Shown here: positions 24,246-36,260 of the stretch, one piece after another
Numbering within the stretch: the stretch's first letter is position 1
How the letters are laid out: each line of letters starts with the position of its first letter
Origin: Rachycentron canadum
Taxonomy: Eukaryota; Chordata; Actinopteri; Carangiformes; Rachycentridae
Direction: 5' to 3'
DNA: 64,000 bases
Assembly: GCA_038496675.1 (NCBI GenBank)
Contig: CM076653.1
Span: 26,311,440-26,375,439, forward strand
Notes under the pieces: generated by a model
Seen by the model: only the letters and a program-made list of their open reading frames with translations
Told to the model about the DNA's origin: nothing
The model's database searches: none
Made by a program: the position numbers and the translations under genes

Positions 24246-24500
24246 ATCATTTCTTCAAGTGATTGCATAGATGAGGGATAATTTATTATGAATGTGGGCC
24301 TAGCTTCCTTTGACTTAGATGCATTAGCATTGCCCCACAACTGTTTCTCTATAGATCGCTGGAATTGCAATTTAGTCCCCCAGTATTATGCAAATGGATC
24401 TGCTGCCCAGCTCCTAATTCATAGATTGCACTCAGTGGCCTCTCGCCGAACCATTGTCCCGTAATTAATGACTCTTTCGCAGGTCTTTCCTCTCGTAAGG
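24246..24500. promoter_or_regulatory. Candidate conserved non-coding element with POU octamer
   Basis: Non-repetitive sequence with a perfect octamer ATGCAAAT (24388-24395, inside ATTATGCAAAT), CCTAATTCAT (24412-24421), GTAATTAATG (24461-24470) and GGATAATTTATTATGAATG (around 24276-24294). No coding frame persists through it. POU octamers combined with homeodomain cores are typical of vertebrate developmental enhancers. The function is inferred; the target gene is unknown. Confidence 0.3.
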
Positions 24501-25516
24501 TTATTGGTATTTACAGCTTCGAGCTCAGAGAGAGAGACGTGAAGACAAACTCAAAGTGGATTTTACAAGATCAATGACACATCCAAAGAGGAATTCAAAT
24601 TTTTAAACATATAAATGAGACATCTTACTAAAATGTAGATGATGGCAATTTACAGATTATATGATCGCAATTTGTATTATAATGTCACCTATCAACTGCA
24701 GATGACAACCCAGTGTAATAAACCCTGCTTTAATTCAACACAAATGAATTAACAGTTTATGGAATGATGCATCTAAGCAAATAGAATTATACCATCTGTG
24801 ATTTTAAGGCCCCAGGGACAGCTTAGACTGCTATTGACATGTAGCCATTATGGGAGCTACAGTATATCAGTATGTATTGCTTTGTATTCACTCATCTAAA
24901 CACATTAACACAACCGCAGACAGATTCGGCTGTCTGGTCTTAAATGACAAAAACCTGAAGCATATAGGAATTTGTTTTCGTCAGTGTGATCCCATTTTAC
25001 CAACATACAGAAAACGTCTAGTCTTAGCTATACCTTCAGTACACACCCACAGATTGGCTGGCATATTGGTGTAAACATCTGCATATGCAACTGCAAATTC
25101 TTTGTCTTTAAAACGCAGGCTTTTACACCCCCCCCCCCCAAAAAAAATATGTTTGCCATGTTTTAGGTACGGTATGTGCATCAGGCCTAGGCCAAGTGCT
25201 GTCTCACATATTCGCAGGATGTCACGGAACCACATGGAGCCTACAGTAGGAAATGGTCCAAGCAGAAATCAGATCTGCCCCTCTGAATAAATATCATCTC
25301 GCCGTCTGAGGCGCATCCCTCCAAGATAACCTGTCTGCTGAATACAGCTGCTTGACACACAGAGTCAAGAGCACACACATAAAAACAAAAGTTGATGCCT
25401 ATACACACATGCACACACATACACGCAGACACACACACAGATCCGAGCTCGGTGGAGGGAAAAAAAAAAAATCAGCCTTGGACATGACAGGAATGCAGAC
25501 AGACAGCCATGTGTAA

Positions 25517-25655
25517 AAATGCCTATCCATCCATCCATTCACCCATCCACTTATCCAACCATCCATTTGTTCATCCGTCCATCTGTCTGCCAATTCGTTT
25601 ATCGGTCCATCGATCCCCCAATCCATCTGTCTGCTCATCCATCCATCAAACTTGG
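25517..25655. repeat. Degenerate (ATCC)n minisatellite-like tract
   Basis: CATCCATCC-type tetramers with many substitutions (CATCCGTCC, CATCTGTCTG, CATCGATCC). Confidence 0.88.
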
Positions 25656-26100
25656 TTTTGAATTAGGGTTTGAGATAGCAGCTCCAACGTAGAGTTCAGG
25701 ATGATATAGAGGGTTCTTGAAAGGATTTAAGAGATGTGAAAAAGGTAACAAAATTGGCAATTTCCCTTAGCCATGGACTGAGCCTAATCATATGTAGTGA
25801 AGTTAAGGAAAGAGGATGGAAGGGAGAACACAAACAAATATTTCTGACAATAGGCCAGAGTCAAGTTCGTACATGTGGAAGATTAACAGCAATGTGGAGC
25901 CACAGGCAACTGATCGGGAGACCTCCCAGGAAACTGGTCCGATGCTCCTTCAGTACAAGTTCTAGTATAGGCTATTTTAGCATTATATTTCACAATACAA
26001 AACCATAACAATATGAGAAATTATGTTGAAAAATAGGTTGCAGTATCAAGTAAAATGTCCCGAACAACATATGAGCAGCGTGGAGTGGGTGTCAACTTTT

Positions 26101-26106
<6 letters not shown>

Positions 26107-26136
<30 letters not shown>
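26107..26136. repeat. T(30) homopolymer
   Basis: Thirty consecutive T. It may be the tail of an old minus-strand retroposon, but no body is visible. Confidence 0.95.
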
Positions 26137-26137
<1 letters not shown>

Positions 26138-27195
26138 GAGTTCCACTTAGCAAACTGTGTTCAGATGCAACGTGAAGTGAATTCCTGGCTTTCTTTCTTT
26201 CACTTTTGCAATCTGTAGTCTTTGGCCACCAACACTCAATTGGATGAGTTCTCCGATCGGGGGTATGAATGTAGAAATGAGCAACAATGCCATGCAACAG
26301 CTCAGACAGACTTATTTCAAAACTTCAAAAGGAACTCACCAGATTTTCCTCTGAATTCAGATTTGTGTCTCATTCATGACGTAATGCAACATCAGATTAC
26401 GGCAGGTTCTTGCTCAACCAGGCTGATTTCTTTCCTGACCTATAAACTGCAAAAGTTATAGCAGATGTGCATCAGATGTTATCTTCTTGTTTGAGTTATC
26501 TCACCCTTGCACCTATAGGTAAGAAAACAAGTGTCGCTGAGCATAAAGCTGAGAGATTCTGCATTTCCTCTCACCATTAAATGTTTAACTGAAGTTGAAA
26601 ACACCACAATCCTCTTAAGTTACAAAAACAACTCAGCCTTATGAACAAGTTCATTTGTTGGTTCAAGACACCCTGAGCATGAGAGAGGAGGAGCGAGAGG
26701 GGGAGAAGCTAGTGCTAAGTACTAATATTGAGTAACTAGCTGACTTGAATAGTGTGTAAACAACTTCTGAATTCATGAGAAAGTCGCTAAAAGCAGTGCT
26801 ACTGTAAGCTTAAATGTACAGCCGGTAGTTAGTCACTGTGACGACGAAAAGAGCAGCGTTAACTTTGTTGAGACAGAGCAGTTATACAAGTTGGCAGTTT
26901 ATGAGGATCATCTAGCTAAAACTAATGTAGTCTAATACAACAGTGCAGGTTATAATTTTCAGTTTTTTTAATCAAAATTGTTTTAGAGAATTGTGGAGCT
27001 GTTGAGCTGTATTGCATTATACTGTGAGGTGTAGGTCTTTTTCAACCCACCTTCACTGAAATAAATGGTGAGGACAAATTATAGAAACACCTGGACACCA
27101 TGGTAGATGGTAGGCTTTATGTAGCAATATTAAGATACATAAATCAAATTCTCTCTTTCGAAACCCCCACTGCAGATGGATAAACTAAAGAAAAG

Positions 27196-27217
27196 CAATA
27201 ATAATAATAATAATAAT
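27196..27217. repeat. (AAT)n microsatellite
   Basis: About seven ATA/AAT triplets. Confidence 0.9.
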
Positions 27218-27406
27218 GATCGCTATGGATATCCATCCTGAAAAAAAACGTATCAGCTGACCTCTTATATATATATACGCATACATGTATATATAATAGC
27301 AGAGAATGATTTCATTCTTGGGTTAAGAGCCTGATGTACTGATACACATTTTGACAGCTATAAAATTATATTCCTGATTTTTGAAAGCATTTGTCAAATA
27401 GCAACA

Positions 27407-27420
27407 GTCCCCATGGCAAC
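27407..27420. promoter_or_regulatory. RFX X-box-like motif
   Basis: GTCCCCATGGCAAC differs from the palindromic X-box GTTGCCATGGCAAC at two positions. It keeps an intact GGCAAC half-site. Confidence 0.3.
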
Positions 27421-29435
27421 CAAGGGTGAACTTGTGGGTTCCATGTTATTGATTACAGTTTTTGAATGTAATAGCCTGTTTGTAAGCAATTATATTTTGA
27501 ATGTGACCTCTCAAATTCAGTTTGCTGTGTGCTGACAGACTACATTTATACTGAGATTAACTACCTTGTGCCTAGGCCATTCATGGGCCGGCATTAGTGA
27601 CGATGACAGGGACTATTAAGACCAGACAGGTTCAGCCATGGACCAACGAGACACACACACACAAATATATTCCGCACACATGGAATATGTATACAATTAG
27701 TCAATTTATGCCTGCAATGAAATATTTGTATATTTGAACATCTTGTATACTTGTGCGCACACATCATCACACACATATCCAGAAGAACTAACCTGCCGAC
27801 AGCCAAGGTCAGGGGGCTGCAATATAGATGAGCATATTTGATCAAACTAGGAGAGGTTATGCAAATAGGATCCCTGCAATTAAACCAAATTCATGCATAA
27901 TACATCAAGTCTATGCCCTGGCATGTGAATGTACGTGTGTGTCTGTGTGTGCACGCAACTGGGTGTGTGTAAATATCTTCCTGTCTGCAGCCTTATATCC
28001 TTGGGACAAAAGGGGGCGTGGACAATTTTAATTCCTACAAGAGTGATATTGACATGTTAGATAAGTCATTCGGAAAACTAATTTTTTGCAAAGTTGTTGT
28101 ACCCTGAAACACAACTCTCACATGTACCAGCAAAGTGTGTGAATATATCATGCAAGAATGAGGGAGGCAGTGTATTATGTTCCTCAATTTTATCGTTATC
28201 TTCTCGCATATACTCCTGAGATGACCATTTGAAACGGAGGTTACCTTGTGAAATAACCTATGGCCGCAACCGTTTTCAGCAGTTCATCCATTTATCTTGA
28301 TACGTTATTATTGTTGTTTGTTTTATCATTATTATTGTATAGTAGTATATTGTATAATAGTAAAAGTAGTATTAGGGGGAGGAGCCCGGTGGGCATGAAC
28401 AGGTCATGTGAGATTTAAAGCCAAAGTGATGGTGGGTGGACAGGTGCAGGAGAGCAGATCTAAAAAGCAGAAATCGTGGTCATCACTTCATCAGCTGGAA
28501 GCAGAGGAGGGAAGATGCAGCAGCTGTCAGATGACAAATATCAATAATAGTAATTTAATGTATTTTCAAGCAATTCTGGTTTAATGTGTGCACACTTCAA
28601 TTTGCTGTGCACATGCAGTCAGATACATACATGATTCAGTTTAGGTGGAGTTAAAACACAGTAATGTAATATCAACATTCTATTATTTGATTCACCTTTT
28701 GTTTATATTGTTTGTTTTTCTTTTATTAGAAAGGTCTTTGATCACTCCCTGTACTTTGTCTGTGTTAATAAGGTGGCGGCATAGCGTGCCTGTAGTGTGT
28801 CTTTCTACTCTCTACTGCCGATTCCAAATCAAACAGATGGCACTGACACACAGCGTTTATTTGCTCAGCAGAAATGTGTCTACAAGTCAATTATCATTGT
28901 TTAATATGCATATATTTTTAAAAAATACTTGAACATACATTCTGCGTTGGGCTAGTGCTCACAGCAGGCCATATGTCGTGCTTAATCAGCTGAAAATCCA
29001 TTTCACTACATTGAATGCAAGCCAAGTCAAGATGAAAAGACATCCTAGTTCTTTTAGCTCTTTTGTGTGGTTCTCCTCTCAGCAGACCGCGCTGATAAAA
29101 GGACTGGATCATATGCACTGATGTAGTTTAGTGACTCTGCAGTGTGTTGCTGGGAGAAAAACAAACAAACAAACAAAAAAAAAAAAACAGACAGCATGGT
29201 AAGCAAGACACAAGAACAAGCATATAAACTGATATTTATGTGATCTGATGTTAATATTTCATTTTTTCTAAAAAGTACAATAAATTTGAAAACATATCTT
29301 GAATTATATGTTGAAATATTGTGTATAACATCATGCTGCATGACAGAAACAGTTTTTCAAAGCATATAAAAGATGTTTCATCCAATAAATTCCAAGCAGA
29401 CTGTACAGTATCTCTCTGCCTGGGACACTTGCTTA
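27421..29435. other. No gene recognised
   Basis: AT-rich DNA with short CA runs (27649-27664) and an A-rich tract (29174-29187). No protein-like frame. Confidence 0.45.
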
Positions 29436-29640
29436 CAGACCTCACCATTCCCTGACTGTCTTTCTATCTCACTGTAATTATGCTTATCCTCTTTTGGGGT
29501 GACCCCCACCCTCCAAGCCCCATTTGCCCCTGAAATCTTTATGGCTCCTGAGCTGGTTGTCATGGAAACAAGGAGTACGCCAGGCACATGGTCCCCCTTT
29601 GAATGCAATTAATATGCAGCCTGATTTATCCCTCTTTCTT
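29436..29640. promoter_or_regulatory. Candidate regulatory element with an X-box and homeodomain cores
   Basis: CTGTAATTATGC, then CATTTGCCCC, then the RFX X-box-like GTTGTCATGGAAAC (29556-29569), then ATGCAATTAATATGCAG. The non-repeat sequence carries no coding frame. Inference from motif content only. Confidence 0.28.
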
Positions 29641-29784
29641 AGGACGGGGTGCAGGGAGGGGTAGAGAGGCTTGGGTGTGTTGGAGGGGTGGGGTCTGGTA
29701 ATTGGGGTAAGAAAAAAGGAGGGGTTTGGGGAAATTATGAGTATTTTTATTTTTTTTTTTTTCAAATGCATCTGGATTTTGGGG

Positions 29785-29965
29785 TGTGAGGAGGATGGAC
29801 GGATGGATGGATTGATGGGTAGGGATAAAATGGGATAAGGAAGTGGAAAGAGGTGGCTTTAAATCAATCTTCAGCTCCCTGCAAAACAGTTTCTCCCCTT
29901 TCATTTTAGAATTGTGACGGTTGTGACAATGTAAGGATGGGCAGGTCGATGGATGGGTGTAAGGA
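29785..29965. repeat. Degenerate (GGAT)n tracts
   Basis: GGATGGACGGATGGATGG at about 29792-29809 with scattered GGATGG units to about 29965. The minus-strand His-Pro-Ser frames here come from this repeat. Confidence 0.8.
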
Positions 29966-30226
29966 TGGTGAAATGACAAACGGAAAGGAATGATGTGTTG
30001 TCACCCATCTGTACAGCTTCCACAGAATGTGACTTCACCGTACCTTAAAAATTGAAATGTGAAGTCATAGATATGACTGGACTGCAAAAAGAAAGGAGGC
30101 TGGATGACAAAGGCAGAAAATCAGAAAATATGTAGCTCTCTGCCATAGTGAGGGTAAATATGATCTAGTGCATACTCTGTGTTTTCCAGGAAATTAAACC
30201 TTGAAATTATTTCTTGTGTGTGAATG

Positions 30227-30270
<44 letters not shown>
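30227..30270. repeat. Compound (GT)n(AT)n microsatellite
   Basis: About ten GT units followed by twelve AT units, then ACACATGTATATAC. Confidence 0.95.
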
Positions 30271-30276
<6 letters not shown>

Positions 30277-30419
30277 GTATATACATATTACTATTTTTGT
30301 GATTCTTTTCTTCTATTTTTTGTCCATCTGTTCTGTCTCCTATCCATCAACTACAACAGCACACATTATCCTCCCTCATTAGACATAACGTGAGAGTCCT
30401 TCAGCTGCAGCACAGGGCT

Positions 30420-31025
30420 TGATCTTACAAGGGGGCCACGACACAGAGAGCGAGCAGAGACGGGGGAAGAGAAAGAACTGTAGAAGAAAAGGAAAAAAAA
30501 AAGGGGAAAGACAAGGAGTGAAAGTGAAAATGAGCAAACAAGGAGAGATGAGGAAGGAGAAGAGGGTGGGGTAAAAGAAACACAGAGAGAGAGAGAGAGC
30601 GAGAGAGAGAAGAAGAGAGGGAGCGAGAAGAAGAGAGGGAGAAGCAGGCGCGAGAGCCAGGTGACAGCCACACAGAAGCAGTCGGGCGGAAAGAGCCAAA
30701 TGCTGAAGCCAATTAATTCCCTCCACATGTTTTGAGACAAAAGCCCGTGCACTTGACCCTCCTGTGAGCTGAGGGAAGAGAGGGATGGGTGGAGGCATGG
30801 GGGGGGACACAAACTGTAGACTGTAGGAGGAGTAAAAGGATCAAGGGGCTTGAAGAGAGGGATGGAAGAGAGAGACAAACAAATGGAGGTGAGAGCATAA
30901 AAGAGGTGTACGTGTGGTGAAAGAGGGTGAAGTATAGAGGGAGAAACCACGAGTATGGAGGAAAATAAAGATAGAAATAAAACAAAAAATAGTGAGATAG
31001 AAAAGGACAGCAGCAGACAAAGAGG
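30420..31025. repeat. Long purine-rich (GA-rich) tract
   Basis: About 600 bases are strongly purine-biased on the plus strand, with GA arrays near 30582-30620 and a repeated GAGCGAGAAGAAGAGAGGGA-like unit near 30600-30645. The 220-codon minus-strand open frame (30366-31028) is Ser/Leu/Phe/Pro low-complexity sequence created by the tract, and two other minus frames are open over the same bases. Confidence 0.85.
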
Positions 31026-34000
31026 CAATCAGGTGCAAGTTGTGGCAGGATTCAGAGAAGGTCTCTGTAAGAGGTTTATTTTTATATGCATGTTTGGTGC
31101 AACATTAAGCACATTTATTCGCCTTCAACCAATTTACCCTTTGATGGCATGTCCTGTTAGAACAGTGTGCAGCTTGGAACAGCTGCACGTGGCAATGTGG
31201 CACGCACAGTTTCACTGTTTGTACTGCAAGTCAACTAAAGGCCACTGAGGGTGTTTTAAAAGACAGCAAATATAGGGAGATGTTTTAAATGTGCCGTGGA
31301 CATTTCAATGGACCGTGAAACTCCTCATAAACTATGTACTTAGTTAATAAACCACTGTTTGTAAAAGGGGATGGAGGCCACATTCACACCAACAAGCACT
31401 GGAGTATAACTAATAATTCCCATTGGTGTGGCCATGTAGCTGCAGGTATCAGTGAGGTCATGGCACAGCAGTTTAAACTCTTTAAATAACTGCTGTCGTG
31501 GCGTCCTGGTAGGTGCATAGACTGACTTTCGCACAACCTAATAGTCCCCCACCAGCTGCCTTAACTAGGCTACATGGCTTTTGTGTTTAACCTGAAATTA
31601 TGTGGAATGTAACTAACTTATTAACCTTAAGGTGTGAACTGTGCTGTAATTTAAAGGTGCTTGTGCCTGCACTTACCAATTTTGACAACGCAATACTTCA
31701 GCTTCACAACGATCCAGAGGGAATTCTTTTTTTAATTCCACTACTTCCTCTACTAGCTTTAGTTTAGATGTAGAATATTTTACACACAAATGGTTTGCTG
31801 ATAAAAAATCATCCAAATCCACTACATGAATGTACTACATGAACTATCAGATGTAATTTTATATATGTAAACTTTTTTACTTGTTAGTTATAGTACTAAC
31901 TTGTTTTTTTTAAGGGTTAGGGAACAAATATTTTTTTTGGTTAAAAAGAAACCAATGTTCACTGACTGTTGGAAACAGGAAACAAATGTCCATGTCTTGT
32001 GTTTTGACGAACCAACCAACCATCCATCCCACCCTCTTTTCTCAGTGGACACACAGGGGTTATAATTACTACAACAACCACTGGTGGGGTTTGTCACTTA
32101 AACGAAAACAAGTGTTGTTCATGGGCATTTGCTGAGACAACCGCAATAACTTCCTTGTGAGGACAGCAACCTTTGGAGTAATAGGGCCTCTGAAGGATCC
32201 TGCACTTCAGCAATATAATGACTTGGTTTAGTTTACAAGTTGAAGTTGTGTCAACTGGTGTAAAAGCTGTGATAACTGGAGCCTGTCGACAGCTCAGGTA
32301 TTACGTGTAGAGAGGTGGTTCTTTGTCGATGTTCTGTCGATGCTAAAAATGCCCTCAAATCAACTCTTCTAAAAAGAAAAAACTGGTAAAACAAAGTAAG
32401 ATAAGGAAAAAAAAAAAAAAAACATAGCGAACAAAAATGATTTGCTTAATCCAACCCACTTGATAAGGTTTTAAAAACAGTTTTTTTTGTTTTTTTTAAG
32501 CATGGAACCATTTCTGTTTTTGTCCTGGGTGATTGTAGATACATGAATAGAGATAAATTAAGGGTGCTTTGGATGACTTATTGCTGCCACCAGGCTTGTG
32601 TGTGTGGAACAGCAGCCAGAGTGAAAATGAGAATGACACAGAGAGAAGGTGAGGAGGATAAAGTCTTGTCCTGGTCACAAAGTGTGTTGCTTTATTCTGT
32701 CATTTACCTCAACATAACAGTTACAATATCAGGACACAATAAAAGGCTCCAAAAAAAATATTCAAGATGCAGAGTTTAGTTTACCTCATTTCCCCTCTCC
32801 CCTACTCTCCTATCCTTTTAGTTTGTGGTGGCTTGTATCTTCGGTGCCACCAGTGGGAACAGAGAATCGCTGCCGCACAGATTCTAGAGAAGGAAATCTG
32901 ACTTTATTTTGCGTCTTGACTCCGATAGCATCAGCTGGAACAAGCAGGTGAAAGTGCTAGTTAACGATATGCACTTGTACAGTCTGCCACATTTTTGCGG
33001 CAGCATCACTTTTACCGCACTCTTAGAGACGGGAGGAGAAGCAACTCTGCTCTGGAATGGGATCTTTTTCTCACCATCGTGCGCTCAGCATTTTTGGCTG
33101 GTGCAAAACATCTGGAACGCTCTTGAGCTATGAAAAAAAAATTCTACTTACTTGAAGGTAAAAGGTATATACAGAGACCCACTGAAGTTATTTTTAAGGA
33201 ATCCTAGGAAAGCTGTTTGAGCCATCTTGTAATAATTCAAGTACTTTGGTGGAAAAGGAGAAATTAAAGACAAACATAGTGGAAAAAAGGACAACTGATC
33301 GTCATGGACATGGTGGAGGTAAAGGACAGAAGGGATAATTCAGTGCTTCTTTTCTTTTCTTTCCTTTTTTTTTTTTTTTTTTTTGATGCCTATCCATTGT
33401 CATTGTCCCACCAAAAGCCAGAGGAGAGGAAAGAGACATGCTATCAAAAATGATTGGAAGAGAAAATCCTATCATTTGATTGTCTGATAGACTGCCTTCC
33501 CCCACCTCCGCATGCTCAACACCCCATGTTAGGAATATCTCCCTGGGACGATAGACTGAAACAAGTACTCTGGCGGGGGAGGCAATCTGGTGCTGGAGAT
33601 GTCATTAGAGGGGACCTAAGAGCAAGCGACTGAGCAGAGAGTGCTTCCCCGGAGAGCCGGTAGAGTCAGTTCTTTCACTGAGATTCCCCTCTTAACACCC
33701 CTCTTTATCCTTCTTTCTTGCTTGCTTGCGTCTGTCAAATATGTGATGTCTTCACAGATTTAACAAATACATTTTGGCAGGATTATTACACACTGTAAGA
33801 CTGTATCTCTTTTAAAAAATTGAGGCTATTTTGCTGGAGAGAAAATAATCTTAGCTGCACTGAAAGTTCTGTCAAGCAAACTTGCCAAATAAACATACTT
33901 GATTTTTTATTATGACTGATTAGTGTTGCGTATCTTTTAAAAACACAATTTCACACAAAAACAGGAACACTGCTCAGTCACTGGCAAAAACTTTAGTTGC

Positions 34001-35270
34001 ACTACTTTGAGCATGACCTTGGCTGTATGCAATGAGATGAGTGATTTTTTTTTTTTTTAAACCATTGCGTATGCCATTTTAAGAAGACTTTTAAAAAATA
34101 TTTTGCTTATCCCTTTCTTTCTTTTCTTACAAATCAATCAATTAATCTTTTAGTTATTCAGGATAATGCAACCTGACAGAATGAATGAGTTGAAAAATCC
34201 AAATAATTCATGAGGGTTTTGCAACCAACCTGATACATGCAGCTTCTCCATTTACCATAAATGCTGAGAATTAAGTCAGGCAGATACGTTAGTTTATCCA
34301 CTAAAGCCACATTATATAAATCTGTTTTTGTTATGCAATACATAAAATCAGGGATTAACCTGCCCACAGGAGAATTTTATCATGCACAGGTCTTTACATT
34401 TCATGCCAGCGTAACAACAGCAAAGGAACATAGGTTCCACTTCTGCGAGAACAACAGTCTGCTGTACGGCGGTTTCAGCACAGTGGTCATAGTCGGAAAT
34501 ACAAGTCACACGATGCGCGATTCTATTGTACAACCATCACCAAAGAAACAGATGTAAATCACACATGTTGAGTCATTAGGTTCACTAAAGAAGGTTCATT
34601 CTTATCATTGTAGCAAAGGAATTTTATCTTCATGGTAACGGTGCTGTTAAGATTCAAAATAATAACATAACAATCATACTTACCATTAACTTAAGTTTTA
34701 AATACACGTCAGCATTAATTTTCAATGCCATATGAGAATTTCTTTGTAATAATGTTTCCAAATGATAGGTGAGCTTTTGACCAGGTACCAGATGGTGTGT
34801 ACATTAACCAAATCACACACTTTTTTTTTCTCTTTTTTTTTTATTACTGATTACCATCTCCACCTCTGACAAGAGGTTAACTACTTACAGAGAGCTGTGC
34901 TCTGGAGTGTGTCCCTTATGGCAGACTGTCAGGCAGTCTGTGGCCAGAAATATGTCTAGCTGATTTGACTGCTCTCCAGCAAGGTTTGATGTCAATATGT
35001 CACTAGGAAATTGAGGTTATTATTATCACAGGGCAGGGAAACACAATTAGAGACAGAACAAAAAAAAAGACAAATTTACAGAAACTGATGCAAGCATGAA
35101 CCCATACACATCAGACAGCCAGGCAAGTTAGGTCAGCAGACCGTGGCATTATTAGAAATGCAGGCCTGACCTAGTTTGAATTCCCTTTATAGTGAGAATG
35201 TGGACTGTCACGTGCAAACATACCAATACACACACACACACGAGCAGACAGATCATAGATAATGTTATTC
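31026..35270. other. No gene recognised over 4 kb
   Basis: Unique-looking DNA with A-rich (32406-32422), T-rich (33366-33384, 34049-34060) and other short homopolymers. The 74-codon plus frame at 32909-33133 lies in GC-richer sequence but shows no family or splice support. A small hairpin (CAGACTG, five-base loop, CAGTCTG) sits near 34923-34941. Confidence 0.4.
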
Positions 35271-35760
35271 AAGGAATTGGTGTATAATGGAGGGGAATGG
35301 AAAAGTGGGTGCAATAATGACAGAGAGAAACACAAAACAGAAAAGTTAAAAGAGGTTAAAACAGGAAAAAGAATATGAGAGATTTGAAAAGATTGAACGA
35401 GAGGTGAAAGAGAAGCGTGTGTAGAGACACAGATGGGACAGAGAGGAAGGTGACATGGGATGTTGCTGTTGCAGGATAGGGAGCAGTTGCCAAGAGAAGG
35501 AGTTGGAAATGGGTAAGCAGAGGAGTAACTAGGGGAGGGCAAGAATGAATGAAATGTGGGGGGAAAAAAAAGAGAGAAAGAATGGAGAACAACTTGGAAA
35601 AAGTGGACCCGGAGAAAGTGAAGAGTGAAAGCAAGGTCGGGCGGGGAAGCAGATAGATAGAGGTTCAAAAAAGAAGGGGAGAGCGAGAACAGGAGGGCAG
35701 AAGAGTGAGACAGGGTAAGGAAAAGGAGGAAGAGAGGATGTGGAAAAGGGCCAAAAAAGA
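35271..35760. repeat. Long purine-rich tract
   Basis: Plus-strand A/G-rich sequence with GAGAGAAA and GGAGAAAG motifs. It produces the 165-codon and 92-codon low-complexity minus-strand frames. Confidence 0.75.
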
Positions 35761-35785
35761 CCAGAGCCTATGATAGGCTCATGCA

Positions 35786-35799
35786 GTTGCTATGGCAAT
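35786..35799. promoter_or_regulatory. RFX X-box-like motif
   Basis: GTTGCTATGGCAAT differs from GTTGCCATGGCAAC at two positions. Both half-sites are recognisable. Confidence 0.32.
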
Positions 35800-35874
35800 A
35801 TTGGGGGATGCTTTTTAACCCCTTTTCACTTTTGCATAACAAATATGAACACACAGCCATTTGCACCACACTTA

Positions 35875-36260
35875 GGGCTCTATTTTCCTACACATACAAA
35901 CCCGAGCAAAATGTCTGGGCGCAAATATGAATCTGTGTTACCAGCAATTTTTTTTATTTTTTTTATTTTTTTTTAATTTGGGTGAGCGCAGGCGCAATCA
36001 GACACAGCTGGGTGTAATGTGGAGGAGAGGGTGAATACATTATTAGTAGGAGGAATACAGAATCAGCAGGTGGGGTTGGGACGAGCTTCCAACGACCAAT
36101 CACATAAGCTCCTCTCATGTACTTTAAAAGCAGCAATGCAGGAAAACTGAAGTCTCTGGGAGAGAGGAAAAAGTTCATGTCCAAATACGCCGTCAGTGGT
36201 AGAATTAATAAGCAGCTGCTGGGATACTGGCGTGCTTGGCTACAGAGCAAACAATTAGGT
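35875..36260. mobile_element. Possible non-autonomous PIF/Harbinger-like repeat remnant
   Basis: GGGCTCTATTTT (35875-35886), preceded by TTA, resembles a terminal inverted repeat start used by some fish Harbinger-group elements, whose target site is a TWA trinucleotide. Inside lie GTGAGCGCAGGCGCAATC, CAGCTGGGTGTAATG, CCAATCACATAAGCTCCTCT and TTTAAAAGCAGCAATGCAGG, a GC-richer, repeat-like texture unlike the flanks. I cannot find the opposite terminus, and the family assignment is from memory. Confidence 0.38.

Larger units (their letters stand above)
24501..27406. other. No gene recognised
   Basis: Contains a C homopolymer (25128-25139), a degenerate ATCC array (25517-25655), a 30-T run (26107-26136), an AAT array (about 27196-27217) and a TA-rich patch (27267-27297). 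No exon or element body is recognised. Confidence 0.45.

Noticed and set aside
30366..31028. 220-codon minus-strand open frame
   Set aside because: Low-complexity Ser/Leu/Phe/Pro translation of a purine-rich tract. Other minus-strand frames are open over the same bases, so openness is compositional.
32909..33133. 74-codon plus-strand frame with Trp- and Cys-rich end
   Set aside because: No domain, no splice context and short length. It could be a repeat fossil but I could not name one.
35171..35668. 165-codon minus-strand frame
   Set aside because: Pyrimidine-rich low-complexity sequence with an overlapping second open frame, no family features.
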